A DNA stretch of 64,000 nt, taken from contig NZ_VDET01000002.1 of assembly GCF_006381105.1 (NCBI RefSeq), positions 1,708,123-1,772,122 on the forward strand, written 5' to 3'. Both the position numbers and the translations under genes were made by a program. Below the pieces are notes generated by a model. That model had not been told where the DNA came from. It did no database searches and saw nothing but the letters and a program-made list of their open reading frames with translations. Position 1 is the first letter of the stretch; the number at the start of each line of letters is the position of its first letter. Source of the stretch: Flavicella sediminum (GTDB lineage Bacteria > Bacteroidota > Bacteroidia > Flavobacteriales > Flavobacteriaceae). This document shows positions 38,509-47,959 of the stretch, piece by piece.

Positions 38509-38820
38509 ATGGAAGCAGAATATTTAGAAGAAGAACGTTATTTAAGAGCTCAAAAACAAGTCAAAAAGTTGAAAGGGTTTTACTGGCATTTATTTTGGTA
38601 TTTGGCGGTAAATATTTGGATGACATTGCAACGAATAAATTTTGAAGTGTTTACCGAAGAAGGCATAAACAAAACGCTTTTTGAATTCGAAATTTATGCG
38701 ACTTGGTTTTTTTGGGGAATTGGAATTGTTTTTCATGGAATTCATGTCCTTGGTAAAAACGTAAGATTTACTAAGGAGTGGGAGGAAAGGAAAATTAAAG
38801 AATTTATGGATAAAGAATAG
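38509..38820 (+). CDS. 2TM domain protein
   Basis: This 103-residue protein has two transmembrane helices between basic, charged ends: QVKKLKGFYWHLFWYLAV, then FFWGIGIVFHGIHVLG, then WEERKIKEFMDKE. It matches the C-terminal extension of the preceding kinase along its full length, so the two arose by duplication. Proteins of this family often accompany LytTR regulators in Flavobacteriia; their function is unknown. It starts 3 bases after the kinase stop codon. Confidence 0.85.
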   Translation: MEAEYLEEERYLRAQKQVKKLKGFYWHLFWYLAVNIWMTLQRINFEVFTEEGINKTLFEFEIYATWFFWGIGIVFHGIHVLGKNVRFTKEWEERKIKEFMDKE

Positions 38821-38842
38821 TGCAACGATTAAAAAGTGATTC

Positions 38843-39598
38843 ATGAAAATTATTATTATAGAAGATGAAAAACCTTCCGCCAGAAGGCTAACCAGAATGC
38901 TAAAAGAAATAGGCATTGAAGTAGAAACGATGCTGCACTCCGTTTCGGAGTCCATAGAGTGGTTTCAAAACAACGCACATCCTGATTTAATTTTGTTAGA
39001 TATTCAATTATCAGATGGTATTTCTTTTGAGATTTTTGAAGAAATTTCTGTAGACAGTGCCATTATTTTTACAACGGCATATGATGAATATGCCTTAAAA
39101 GCATTTAAACTAAACAGCATTGATTATTTATTGAAACCAATTGATGAGGAAGAATTATTTGTGGCCATTGAGAAGTTTAAAACCAATCAGTTGGAAAAAC
39201 AATCCTTGCACGTAGATTTAAATCAGATTCGAAAATTACTGGTCAATCCTTTGGAAAAAACCTATAAAAAACGTTTTACCGTAAAACTGGGGCAGCATTT
39301 AAAATTGGTAGATGTTGAGCGTATTGAATGTTTTTACAGTGAGAATAAAGGAACCTATTTGTTTACAAAAGAAGGCCGAGCCTATTTAATAGATGCGTCT
39401 TTAGAAGATTTGGACTTGCAGTTAGATCCAAGTCAGTTTTTTAGAGTAAACCGTAAGTTTTATGTGAATATCACTGCAATTAAAGATATTGTATCGTACA
39501 CAAATAGCCGCTTACAATTACTGCTTTTTGCCTATGCTGAAAAAGAAATAATAGTAAGTAGAGAGAAGGTAAGATCTTTTAAAAATTGGATTGATTAA
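38843..39598 (+). CDS. LytTR-family response regulator
   Basis: This 251-residue regulator has a receiver domain (1-120) with phospho-acceptor D53 in LILLDIQLSDG, acidic pocket IIEDE and IIFTTAYDEYALKAF, and a LytTR DNA-binding domain (about 143-251; VKLGQHLKLVDVERIECFYS, FFRVNRKFYVNITAI). It is predicted to bind the ACA(A/G)TTCAG repeats before 34301 and 36566. Its stop overlaps that of the convergent kinase gene within TTAA (39595-39598). Confidence 0.93.
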   Translation: MKIIIIEDEKPSARRLTRMLKEIGIEVETMLHSVSESIEWFQNNAHPDLILLDIQLSDGISFEIFEEISVDSAIIFTTAYDEYALKAFKLNSIDYLLKPIDEEELFVAIEKFKTNQLEKQSLHVDLNQIRKLLVNPLEKTYKKRFTVKLGQHLKLVDVERIECFYSENKGTYLFTKEGRAYLIDASLEDLDLQLDPSQFFRVNRKFYVNITAIKDIVSYTNSRLQLLLFAYAEKEIIVSREKVRSFKNWID

Positions 39599-40515
39599 TT
39601 GTTTGTAGGAAGTACAACCGTTACTTTGGTGCCTTTTTTTAAAGAAGTTTCAATTTCTAATTTTCCGTTTTGCAATTCTAAATATTGAATGGAAGTCTTG
39701 ATGCCAAATCCAGTCCCCACTTCATTATTAGTTCCTTGTGTAGAAAACCATTCTTTACTTTTTGTAATCGTATCTAGATGTGCATCGCTGATACCTATAC
39801 CATTGTCTTCAATACTTATTCGAATTTCCTTTTCAGTTTTTTGAGTATAAAAATAAATGTGTCCTCCCTTTGGCGTGAATTTTATAGCGTTGTAATACAG
39901 GTTTCTAAGCGTAAAACCCAAAGCTTCTTTGTCGGTGGTAATCCTAAAATCAGTTATCTGTGTCTCTAATTCTTGATTTTTTGAAATTCTTGTTTCTTCA
40001 TAAATTTCAATAGAATTCATGATTAATTCTTTTAAATTGAATTCTGTGGGAATGACAGGACTATTGTCTATTTGGTTTTTAGACCATTGCAATAAATCAT
40101 CTAAAAATAAGAGTAAGTGATTTACTTTATTAGATAAGTTTTGTAGGTATTTTAAATCTTCTTTGGCAAATAAATTTTTTTGAACATCTTGTAAAATTTC
40201 CACATAACCTTTTACGATAGATAACGGGCCTCTAATGTCGTGTGCAATTATTGAAAATAATTTGTTATTAAGTTCATTTAATTTTTCCAATTCAATTTTT
40301 TGCTGGTATATTTTATTGAGGTGTTTTTGTGCAATGAGGGAAATTGGAAATGAAACAATAAAAGGTGCTCCAATAGCAAGGTATAAGCCTTGATTGTAAT
40401 TGACTAAATGGAAAAAATAATGAAAAACATTATAAATAATTAGCGATGCAATAATTGAAAATAAGGAGACTATATAGGGTCGGTAAAATTTTGCGGGAAT
40501 GGAATTTTTAAACAT
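39595..40515 (-). CDS. Sensor histidine kinase (HisKA type)
   Basis: This 306-residue kinase has two N-terminal helices (about 12-36 and 43-63), a short coiled coil, HisKA with H92 in IIAHDIRGPLSIVKGY, and HATPase_c motifs (LRNLYYNAIKFTPKGG, IEDNGIGIS, GTGFGIKTSIQYLELQ). There is almost no extracytoplasmic region, so it may sense within the membrane or the cytoplasm. It is convergent with the LytTR operon and has no adjacent partner of its own. Its type (HisKA) differs from that of the LytS kinase, so cross-talk is not implied. Confidence 0.9.
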   Translation of the reverse strand: MFKNSIPAKFYRPYIVSLFSIIASLIIYNVFHYFFHLVNYNQGLYLAIGAPFIVSFPISLIAQKHLNKIYQQKIELEKLNELNNKLFSIIAHDIRGPLSIVKGYVEILQDVQKNLFAKEDLKYLQNLSNKVNHLLLFLDDLLQWSKNQIDNSPVIPTEFNLKELIMNSIEIYEETRISKNQELETQITDFRITTDKEALGFTLRNLYYNAIKFTPKGGHIYFYTQKTEKEIRISIEDNGIGISDAHLDTITKSKEWFSTQGTNNEVGTGFGIKTSIQYLELQNGKLEIETSLKKGTKVTVVLPTNN

Positions 40516-40541
40516 GAAAAAGAGCAGTTTTTTTTGTGCTG

Positions 40542-40549
40542 CAAAGATA
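40542..40549 (-). promoter_or_regulatory. Candidate -7 box of the kinase gene at 39595
   Basis: On the minus strand this reads TATCTTTG (TAnnTTTG), 26 bases before the ATG. No clear -33 element. The rest of the 259-base divergent gap holds nothing I recognise. Confidence 0.45.
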
Positions 40550-40774
40550 CGAGAATACTTAGAATTTGTGTTAACCTATGTTAGGCAATATGAGCAATCT
40601 AAGTATTTAAGAAGCTCTTCGTTTTTTATTTCAAAATTTGAAAAGAATAAGGAAACAGTCCTCTTTTTTTTTCACCAACATACTTCCCTATGATTTGGTA
40701 AATATACTCATTTGTAGGTATTGTTAATGTTGGCGAAATTCAGGAGTTTTATAGCCTAATCTAATGCTGCTGTT

Positions 40775-43700
40775 ATGAAAACAAAACTACTTTTATTAAT
40801 AATTCTTTGTTCAAGTCTAAGTTTATATGCGAATACTGTGTATAGAGTGAAAGAGAAAATGAAGCCCTTTGATGAAACTATTGCTATTCCAAATGCCAAT
40901 TTTGAACAAGCTTTAATTGATTTAGGTTATGATACCAATGGTTTAAATGGAAATATATTAAAAAGTGAGGCTGAAGCTATTGTAAATTTAAACATTTCAA
41001 GAAAGGAAATTTCTGATTTAACGGGCTTGTCAAATTTTATTGCTTTAGAGAATTTGAACATATCTTATAATGATCTGAGTTCTTTAGATTTGTCTAATAA
41101 TAAGAAATTACTTGTTGTAGAGTGCAACAATAATAAATTAACAGTGCTAGATGTAAGTGATCTTTTGAATTTGCAAAAATTGTATTGTTATAACAATCAG
41201 CTTGCATATTTAGATGTCAGTAAAAATATAGCTTTATCTTCTTTATCATGCGGTACTAATCCATTAGAGAACTTAAATGTTAAAAATGGAAACAATAAAA
41301 ATTTCTCTTTTTATAGTTCGTTTATGGCAAGTCCTTCTTGTATAAAAGTGGATGATGCACAGTGGAGCGAAGCCAATTGGAGCAAGTCTGGAAATAGTAA
41401 TTTTAGTGAACATTGTAGTGATGGTGGGAATACATATGTGCCAGATGATAATTTGGAACAAGCCTTAATAGATTTAGGATATGATTCGGGAGGCGAATTA
41501 GATAATTTTGTACCCACGGAAGAAATAGTAAATATCACAAGTTTAGATCTTTCTAATAAAAATATAAAATCACTTCAAGGCTTAAAAAGTTTTACAGCAT
41601 TGAAGAATCTAAACTGTTCAAACAATCTTTTAGATTATGATACTAATTATACTATTGCACAACATATCCCTACTACTCAATTAGAAAGTTTAGACGTGTC
41701 TTTTAATTTATTAACAAAATCGTTTAAGGCTGAGTATTTTACAAGTTTAAAAACGTTAAATTGTTCAAACAATCAAATAGAAACAATTATTCTTAGAGGA
41801 ACTAATAATCTTGAGGTTTTTAAATGTAATAATAATAAAATTTCATTTATAACTTTAGATGAAAAGGGGGTATTTGAGTCGTTAGTAAGCTTTGATGGTT
41901 CTTATAATCTATTAGAAGGATTTCATGTTGCTTTCCCTTCAGAAAATTTTAGTGAATTAAGGTGTACTTCAAGTTTGTTACAATCAATAGATATTAAAAA
42001 CGGTAACAACCAGAATTTAAACATATTTGAAATTACAGAAAACCCAAATTTAATTTGTGTTCAGGTTGATGATTATGAATGGAGTACGAGTAATTGGGTT
42101 AAGGATGATACAACCGATTTTAGTGAAGACTGTACTTTGGGTAGTGTGTCGACAGATTTTGAGGCTTATTTAATAGAAAAAGGCTATGATAAAATAGCAG
42201 ACAATAAGTTATTGATTAGTAAGGTAAATGAGTTAACCTATTTTGAGGTGTTGCAATCAAACTTAACTTCATTGATTGGAGCAAGTGGTTTGAAATACTT
42301 TACAGGTTTAAATAAGCTTGTCGTGTTAGGGAATCCTAATCTAGTCACTTTGGATACTAAGGAATTAATCGGTTTGAAAACATTAGATTGTTCTGAAAAT
42401 CCAAAATTAGTCGCGCTAACTTTACCTGACTTTAGTACGAATCTTGTCAGTTTAAATTGTTATGCAAATAAGCTTAATTCGTTAAATGTTTTTCGTTATT
42501 CAAATTTGTACGAGTTGCAATGTCAGAAAAACTACATTTCTAACTTAGATGTATCAAACAATCGCAAACTGGGGATACTTGCCTGTAACAATAATAATTT
42601 ATCGACCTTAGATATTGCAAACAATGGTTTGTTGAAATCTATTTATTGTTATGCTAATAATATAGAGTCTCTTCATTTAAATAATAAAACACAACTTGAA
42701 ACTTTACATTGTTCATCTAATCCTTTAGGGAACTTAGATTTGAGTACAAATATAAATTTGTTTCAATTGTATGCAGAAGGCTTGCAAATGACATCAATTG
42801 ATTTGAATAAAAATACGAAACTAGGAATACTGTCTGTTGGGTATAATGAATTGTTGGAATTAGATGTTACAAATAATCTCTCATTACGAGAGTTAGATTG
42901 TAGCAATAATAAAATAGAAGATCTAGACCTGTCTAAAAACGCACTTTTAACAAGTTTAAATTGTAGTTCAAATTTGCTAAAGAGTCTAAATGCAAAAAAT
43001 GGAAATAACCATAATATTATTTTTGAAGACGGTTACAATAGTAATGGCTATCTGTTTGAAACTAGGGGGAATATGGATTTACGATGTGTTCAGGTAGATA
43101 ATGCTGCTTTTTCTAGCGAAAAGTTCACATTTGTTGATGCCAATACTGCTTTTAATGAAGATTGTAATTATCCAACATACACTTATGTTCCCGATACTAA
43201 TTTTGAACAAGTGCTAATTAATCAGGGATATGATGATGTTTTGGATGATTATGTTCTTACAGAAAATATTCGAACAGTAACGAACTTAACAATTTCAGCT
43301 AACACTATTTCCGATTTAACCGGAATTGAAAATTTTGAAGCATTAAGTTTGTTAGATTGTGCTGATAATCAAATTTCTTCCTTGGATGTAAGTGCCAATA
43401 AAAATTTGAAGTATTTGATCTGTTACAATAACAATTTGAGCAACTTGATTTTAAGCGAAAGTCTAGAAAGTGTTTTTTGTAATAAGAATAAAATTTCGAA
43501 TTTAAATACAAGTTCTCTTAAGGAATTGAAAGAATTGAAATGTCAAGATAATTTGCTAGAATCCATAGATCTTACAACTAATTTAAAACTTGAAACTTTA
43601 GAATGTGGTAACAATCCTTTAACAATATTAGATGTTTCTGCAAATTTAGCTTTGGAATCATTGTTTGGCTATAATACAAATATTGAGTCACTAGATCTAA

Positions 43701-46700
43701 CCAATAATGGAAATCTAGCGAAGCTAGTTGTGCCGGAAAATAAAAATTTGAGTATGCTAAAAGTTAATAATGGAAATAACCTAAACTTTACCCAGTTTTT
43801 AATAACTCAAAACCCAAATTTGTCATGTGTTCAAGTCGACAATGTGACTTATGCAAATACAAGTTTAACAAATAAAGATTCACAGACAACTTATAGCTTG
43901 AATTGTACGGCAACAATTCTAATGCCAGATTCAAACTTTGAACAAGCCTTAATAGATTTAGGATATGATTCCAATGGCTTAAATGGAAACATATTAAAAA
44001 GTGATGCGGAAGCTGTTATTGATTTAAATGTTTCAAGTAAAAATATAAGCGATCTAACAGGAATTGAAGGTTTTACAGCTTTAAAAGTTTTATATGTTCT
44101 GGGTAACAATTTAACTAGTTTGGATGTAAGTAAGAATAGAGAATTAGTTGATTTACGTTGTCATAGTAATAATTTAACAAGCTTAGACATTAGTAATAAT
44201 TTAAAATTAAACTACTTAAATGCATCCGGAAATAGTTTAACTAATTTAGATGTTAGCACAAATGAGCTTCTAAAGTTTATATATGTTTTCAATAATAAAT
44301 TGACAAGCTTAGATGTAAGTTCAACTAGGAACTTAGAGAGATTACAGGTTTATCAAAATGATTTAACAAGTATAAATTTAAGTGGTCTTATAAGTTTAGA
44401 GCAGTTGCATGTTCATGATAATGAGCTTACAAGCATAGATATAAGCTCAACTATTAATTTAGAGGAGTTACATGCAAGTCAAAATGTTTTATCAAGTTTA
44501 GACGTAAGTTCAAATACCCAATTAACAGTTATAAATATATTCAATAATAGTTTGTCGAATTTGAATTTAAATGAGAATGTAGGTTTAAAGAATTTATCTG
44601 TTGCAGGAAACAATTTAACGAGTTTAGATGTAAGCGCAAATATTGTGCTTGAGGAATTAAATATTCAAAATAATAGTTTATCTAGTTTAGATGTAAGTTT
44701 AAATACCAATTTAGAATTTTTAGCCCTAGCCAATAATAATAGTTTAACAAAACTAAATGTTGCCAATGGAAACAATAGTAATTTCACGCTTTTTTCTGCC
44801 ACGGGTAATCCAAACTTAACTTGTGTAGAGGTAGATGATGTAGCTTACGCAACTACAAACTGGACCAATGTTGATGATGCTGCTGTTTTTAGTACAGATT
44901 GTTATAACCCAGCAGTTATAGAAATTCCGGATGCTAATTTTGAGCAAGCTTTAATAAATCATGGGTACGATACAAATGGTTTAAATGGAAATATTTTAAA
45001 AAGTGAAGCAGAAGCTGTCGTATATATAAATTCAAATAAGAATGAGAATACTCCAGAATCAGAAAAAATAATTGATTTAACGGGTATAGAAGGATTTATA
45101 AACTTGAACCAATTAATTTTAGAATACAATAGTTTAGCAACAGTGGATTTTTCAAATAATTCAAAATTAACTTCCATTACCATCAATAATAATCAATTAA
45201 CAACTATAAATGTTTCTGAAAATTCTAAATTAACTAGCTTAATAGTGTCTAATAATTTGCTAACAACTATTGATGTCTCTAAAAATCAGAAATTATTTAC
45301 TATTTGGGCTGATAATAATCAGATCTCTACGATCAATTTATCAAATAATTTAGAACTAGAGCAATTGGGGCTTTCTGGAAATAATTTTTCAGAAATCGAC
45401 TTTTCAAAAAATTTGAGATTGAAAAGATTTGATATGTCTAATAATAAGCTTGTGAATTTAGATGTTAGAAATAATCCAGATCTTACTTTAGTATGGATAA
45501 GTGACAACCAATTAAAAAGCTTAGATTTTTCAGGGCATACAAAACTAGAACGATTAAAAGCCGCAAACAACAACTTAGGCTCCCTGAATATAAAAAATGG
45601 AAACAATACAATTGTAAGCGAATTTGAACTACAAAACAATCCAAACTTAACTTGTGTTGAGGTAGATGATGTTAATTACGCAATTACAAACTGGACCAAT
45701 ATTGATGATGCTAAAGTCTATAATACAGATTGTTCTTTTCCTGATTTAGTATATATTCCAGATGCTAATTTGAAGGCAGCTTTGTTAGCAGATAGTCAGA
45801 TAAACACAAATGGAGATGATGAAATTCAGGTTTCAGAAGCTGAAGCTGTTACAGGTTTTTTAACTGGAAATGATTTGGGTATTTCTGATTTAACGGGTGT
45901 TGAAGCTTTTGTAAATATTACCGGTTTAAGTATCAATAACAATAACTTAACCAGTATTGATCTTTCTAAAAACACAAAACTTACGTTTTTAGCTTGTGCA
46001 AATAACAACCTAAAAAGTTTAGATGTTACCAACAATACCTTGCTAGAAACCCTGGGTTGTTACGACAATCAAATAAAATATTTAGACCTGAGCAATTCGA
46101 AAACGCTCTACAATTTTAGTGCACAAAGAAATGAATTGGAGTATTTGAATATCAGAAATGGAAATAACAATAGAATGAGTGACTTCTATGTAAAAGACAA
46201 CCCAAATTTAGAATGTATTCAAGTAGATGACGAAACCTGGAGTACTACTTATTGGGGAAGTACAAAAGATGCCAGTGCAAGTTTTAGTAACGATTGTGGA
46301 GGTGTTTGGGAAGTGTATACCGAGGATGAAGGATTGGAGACAGCTTTGGTTTCGTTAGCGGTTTTAGATGAAAACAGTGATGGAAAAATAACCTATGAAG
46401 AGGCGCAAGCTTTTGTGGGCGACTTAGATTTAAGTGGTAAAAATATTACGGATATTACTGGTTTGGCTGCTTTTTCAAACGCTGCTAGTATCAATATTTC
46501 TGGAAATAGCATTACAGATATCAATAAGTTGTTGAATAGTAAATCCGTTACTGTTACGGCTAAAAGTACAGGTAAAAAACAATACAGAGTTAGAGATAGC
46601 AGCAATGGAATAAAAAAGCTGAATGTTTCTAATAATTTAATAAAAGAAATCGATATTTCTCAAGTAACAAGTATTACAGAATTGTTGGCTGCCAATAACA

Positions 46701-47122
46701 GGCTCGTTTATGTCAACCTCAATAATGGTGTAAATGAAAGTTTGCTAAATTTAGATGTTACCGGAAATTCAGAATTATCGTGTATTCAAGTAGATAATGT
46801 TGCGAATGCTTCATCAAATATAAATTGGAAAAAAGATGTTGCAGCTAGTTACAACACAAATTGTCAAAAAGGTCCACTTTCTGTAACTAATTTGTTAAAA
46901 GAACATCTGCAAATTTATCCTAATCCGGTGTCTCAAAATTTCACTATAAAATTGACAGCTGGACTCGTTTTTGAAAAAGCTGAGGTGTATAGTTTGGTAG
47001 GTGCAAAAGTTGCATCTTCTGAATTGGAAACGGTAGATGTAGGTCAATTGCCAAGCGGGATTTATATTGTTAAAATCAAAACCGATCAAGGGCTAATCGT
47101 TTCAAAAATTAGTAAGCGTTAA
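40775..47122 (+). CDS. Giant secreted leucine-rich-repeat protein with T9SS sorting domain
   Basis: This 2115-residue protein has a signal peptide (MKTKLLLLIILCSSLSLYAN), then eight paralogous modules of about 185-345 residues starting near 40886, 41438, 42150, 43184, 43918, 44920, 45751 and 46309. Each typical module opens with IPDANFEQALIDLGYD plus an EF-hand-like loop (DTNGLNGNILKSEAEA; best in module 8, DENSDGKITYEE). It continues with short LRRs of about 21 residues (LTSLDVSxNxxLxxL) and closes with NPNLTCVEVDDxxYA and a final cysteine. A T9SS type A domain (LQIYPNPVSQNFTIKL, ending VSKISKR) finishes it. The LRRs resemble internalin-type repeats. It should be a surface-displayed or released binding protein; the target is unknown. 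It is monocistronic. Confidence 0.92.
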   Translation: MKTKLLLLIILCSSLSLYANTVYRVKEKMKPFDETIAIPNANFEQALIDLGYDTNGLNGNILKSEAEAIVNLNISRKEISDLTGLSNFIALENLNISYNDLSSLDLSNNKKLLVVECNNNKLTVLDVSDLLNLQKLYCYNNQLAYLDVSKNIALSSLSCGTNPLENLNVKNGNNKNFSFYSSFMASPSCIKVDDAQWSEANWSKSGNSNFSEHCSDGGNTYVPDDNLEQALIDLGYDSGGELDNFVPTEEIVNITSLDLSNKNIKSLQGLKSFTALKNLNCSNNLLDYDTNYTIAQHIPTTQLESLDVSFNLLTKSFKAEYFTSLKTLNCSNNQIETIILRGTNNLEVFKCNNNKISFITLDEKGVFESLVSFDGSYNLLEGFHVAFPSENFSELRCTSSLLQSIDIKNGNNQNLNIFEITENPNLICVQVDDYEWSTSNWVKDDTTDFSEDCTLGSVSTDFEAYLIEKGYDKIADNKLLISKVNELTYFEVLQSNLTSLIGASGLKYFTGLNKLVVLGNPNLVTLDTKELIGLKTLDCSENPKLVALTLPDFSTNLVSLNCYANKLNSLNVFRYSNLYELQCQKNYISNLDVSNNRKLGILACNNNNLSTLDIANNGLLKSIYCYANNIESLHLNNKTQLETLHCSSNPLGNLDLSTNINLFQLYAEGLQMTSIDLNKNTKLGILSVGYNELLELDVTNNLSLRELDCSNNKIEDLDLSKNALLTSLNCSSNLLKSLNAKNGNNHNIIFEDGYNSNGYLFETRGNMDLRCVQVDNAAFSSEKFTFVDANTAFNEDCNYPTYTYVPDTNFEQVLINQGYDDVLDDYVLTENIRTVTNLTISANTISDLTGIENFEALSLLDCADNQISSLDVSANKNLKYLICYNNNLSNLILSESLESVFCNKNKISNLNTSSLKELKELKCQDNLLESIDLTTNLKLETLECGNNPLTILDVSANLALESLFGYNTNIESLDLTNNGNLAKLVVPENKNLSMLKVNNGNNLNFTQFLITQNPNLSCVQVDNVTYANTSLTNKDSQTTYSLNCTATILMPDSNFEQALIDLGYDSNGLNGNILKSDAEAVIDLNVSSKNISDLTGIEGFTALKVLYVLGNNLTSLDVSKNRELVDLRCHSNNLTSLDISNNLKLNYLNASGNSLTNLDVSTNELLKFIYVFNNKLTSLDVSSTRNLERLQVYQNDLTSINLSGLISLEQLHVHDNELTSIDISSTINLEELHASQNVLSSLDVSSNTQLTVINIFNNSLSNLNLNENVGLKNLSVAGNNLTSLDVSANIVLEELNIQNNSLSSLDVSLNTNLEFLALANNNSLTKLNVANGNNSNFTLFSATGNPNLTCVEVDDVAYATTNWTNVDDAAVFSTDCYNPAVIEIPDANFEQALINHGYDTNGLNGNILKSEAEAVVYINSNKNENTPESEKIIDLTGIEGFINLNQLILEYNSLATVDFSNNSKLTSITINNNQLTTINVSENSKLTSLIVSNNLLTTIDVSKNQKLFTIWADNNQISTINLSNNLELEQLGLSGNNFSEIDFSKNLRLKRFDMSNNKLVNLDVRNNPDLTLVWISDNQLKSLDFSGHTKLERLKAANNNLGSLNIKNGNNTIVSEFELQNNPNLTCVEVDDVNYAITNWTNIDDAKVYNTDCSFPDLVYIPDANLKAALLADSQINTNGDDEIQVSEAEAVTGFLTGNDLGISDLTGVEAFVNITGLSINNNNLTSIDLSKNTKLTFLACANNNLKSLDVTNNTLLETLGCYDNQIKYLDLSNSKTLYNFSAQRNELEYLNIRNGNNNRMSDFYVKDNPNLECIQVDDETWSTTYWGSTKDASASFSNDCGGVWEVYTEDEGLETALVSLAVLDENSDGKITYEEAQAFVGDLDLSGKNITDITGLAAFSNAASINISGNSITDINKLLNSKSVTVTAKSTGKKQYRVRDSSNGIKKLNVSNNLIKEIDISQVTSITELLAANNRLVYVNLNNGVNESLLNLDVTGNSELSCIQVDNVANASSNINWKKDVAASYNTNCQKGPLSVTNLLKEHLQIYPNPVSQNFTIKLTAGLVFEKAEVYSLVGAKVASSELETVDVGQLPSGIYIVKIKTDQGLIVSKISKR
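40886..46880 (+). repeat. Eight tandem coding modules within the LRR gene
   Basis: Module lengths are about 552, 712, 1034, 734, 1002, 831, 558 and 570 bases. The difference is mainly the number of LRRs. Modules 1, 5 and 6 share the head NGLNGNILKSEAEA or a near copy and are closest at the DNA level; modules 2-4 have diverged heads; modules 7 and 8 have other EF-hand-like heads. This indicates repeated duplication with recent copies among 1, 5 and 6. Confidence 0.85.
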
Positions 47123-47150
47123 ATACAAAAGAAATAAAATATCTTAATAG

Positions 47151-47187
47151 AAAACGAGTTGTAAGAAATTAGAACTCGTTTTTTTGT
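47151..47187 (+). terminator. Terminator of the LRR gene
   Basis: AAAACGAGTT and AACTCGTTTT form a 10-bp stem over a 12-base loop, then Ts. It starts 29 bases after the stop codon. Confidence 0.82.
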
Positions 47188-47233
47188 TAGATCAAGACCT
47201 AACTAATTGAAGTCAACAAATTTCTTACTATTC

Positions 47234-47950
47234 TTATTGAGGTGGAGTTGCACAAGGTACTGCGGTTGTGCCAATTTGTAAGGCCGCGTTTGATGGAGAA
47301 ATATACGGAATGCCAATACCAAATCCACGGAGTATAAATAAGGCCCCAATTAGGACTACAAATACTGGAATGGCCTTTTGTGCTCTGTTTCTAAATTGAA
47401 TGGAAAAGATTGATTTGCTATAGATAACAAGTGTCATTAACGGAATTGTTCCCAAGCCATAAACGGCCATATATATAAAACCTTGGGTAGGGTTTACGGT
47501 GGCTAATGCCCCAATCAATGCCATGTAAACCATACCACAAGGTAAAAATCCGTTTAAGAATCCTATGGTAAATAATGCTTTGTTGCTTTTTCTTTTCAGT
47601 TGTTTTCCTAAGCCACTTTTTAGTTTGTTTATAAATAAATAAAGCGGCTTGGAAATTTGAAATTTTTCTAAAAATTGGGTAGGTATTAAAACAGAACCAA
47701 CCATAATAACTCCTAAAATAATAGACAGTCTTTGTTGAAAACCGGCCAAATACAAGCCTTTTCCTAGCAATCCAAAAAGCACGCCAATACTTCCATAAGC
47801 GGTGATTCTTCCTATATGGTAAAGTGTTATTTTTAGAAGCTTTTGAAGAGTTGAGCTTTTATGTACAGGCAATACCAAGGCAATAGGACCACACATACCT
47901 ACGCAGTGGAGACTTCCTAATAAACCTAAAAGTAATGCAGTGCTATACAT
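47234..47950 (-). CDS. Sulfite exporter TauE/SafE-family membrane protein of the cco operon
   Basis: This 238-residue protein has about six helices. Signature segments are LGLLGSLHCVGMCGPIALVL and GFLNGFLPCGMVYMALIGA, in which Cys and Met residues could bind metal. In Bacteroidota this family is regularly the last gene of cbb3 oxidase operons, where a role in copper supply or oxidase maturation is suspected but not shown. It begins 9 bases after the ccoH-like gene. Confidence 0.85.
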   Translation of the reverse strand: MYSTALLLGLLGSLHCVGMCGPIALVLPVHKSSTLQKLLKITLYHIGRITAYGSIGVLFGLLGKGLYLAGFQQRLSIILGVIMVGSVLIPTQFLEKFQISKPLYLFINKLKSGLGKQLKRKSNKALFTIGFLNGFLPCGMVYMALIGALATVNPTQGFIYMAVYGLGTIPLMTLVIYSKSIFSIQFRNRAQKAIPVFVVLIGALFILRGFGIGIPYISPSNAALQIGTTAVPCATPPQ

Positions 47951-47959
47951 TTGGCAGTG

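Noticed and set aside
40886-46880. Regularly spaced repeats that could suggest a CRISPR array or satellite DNA
   Set aside because: They are in-frame LRR codons of one long ORF with variable spacing and diverged copies.
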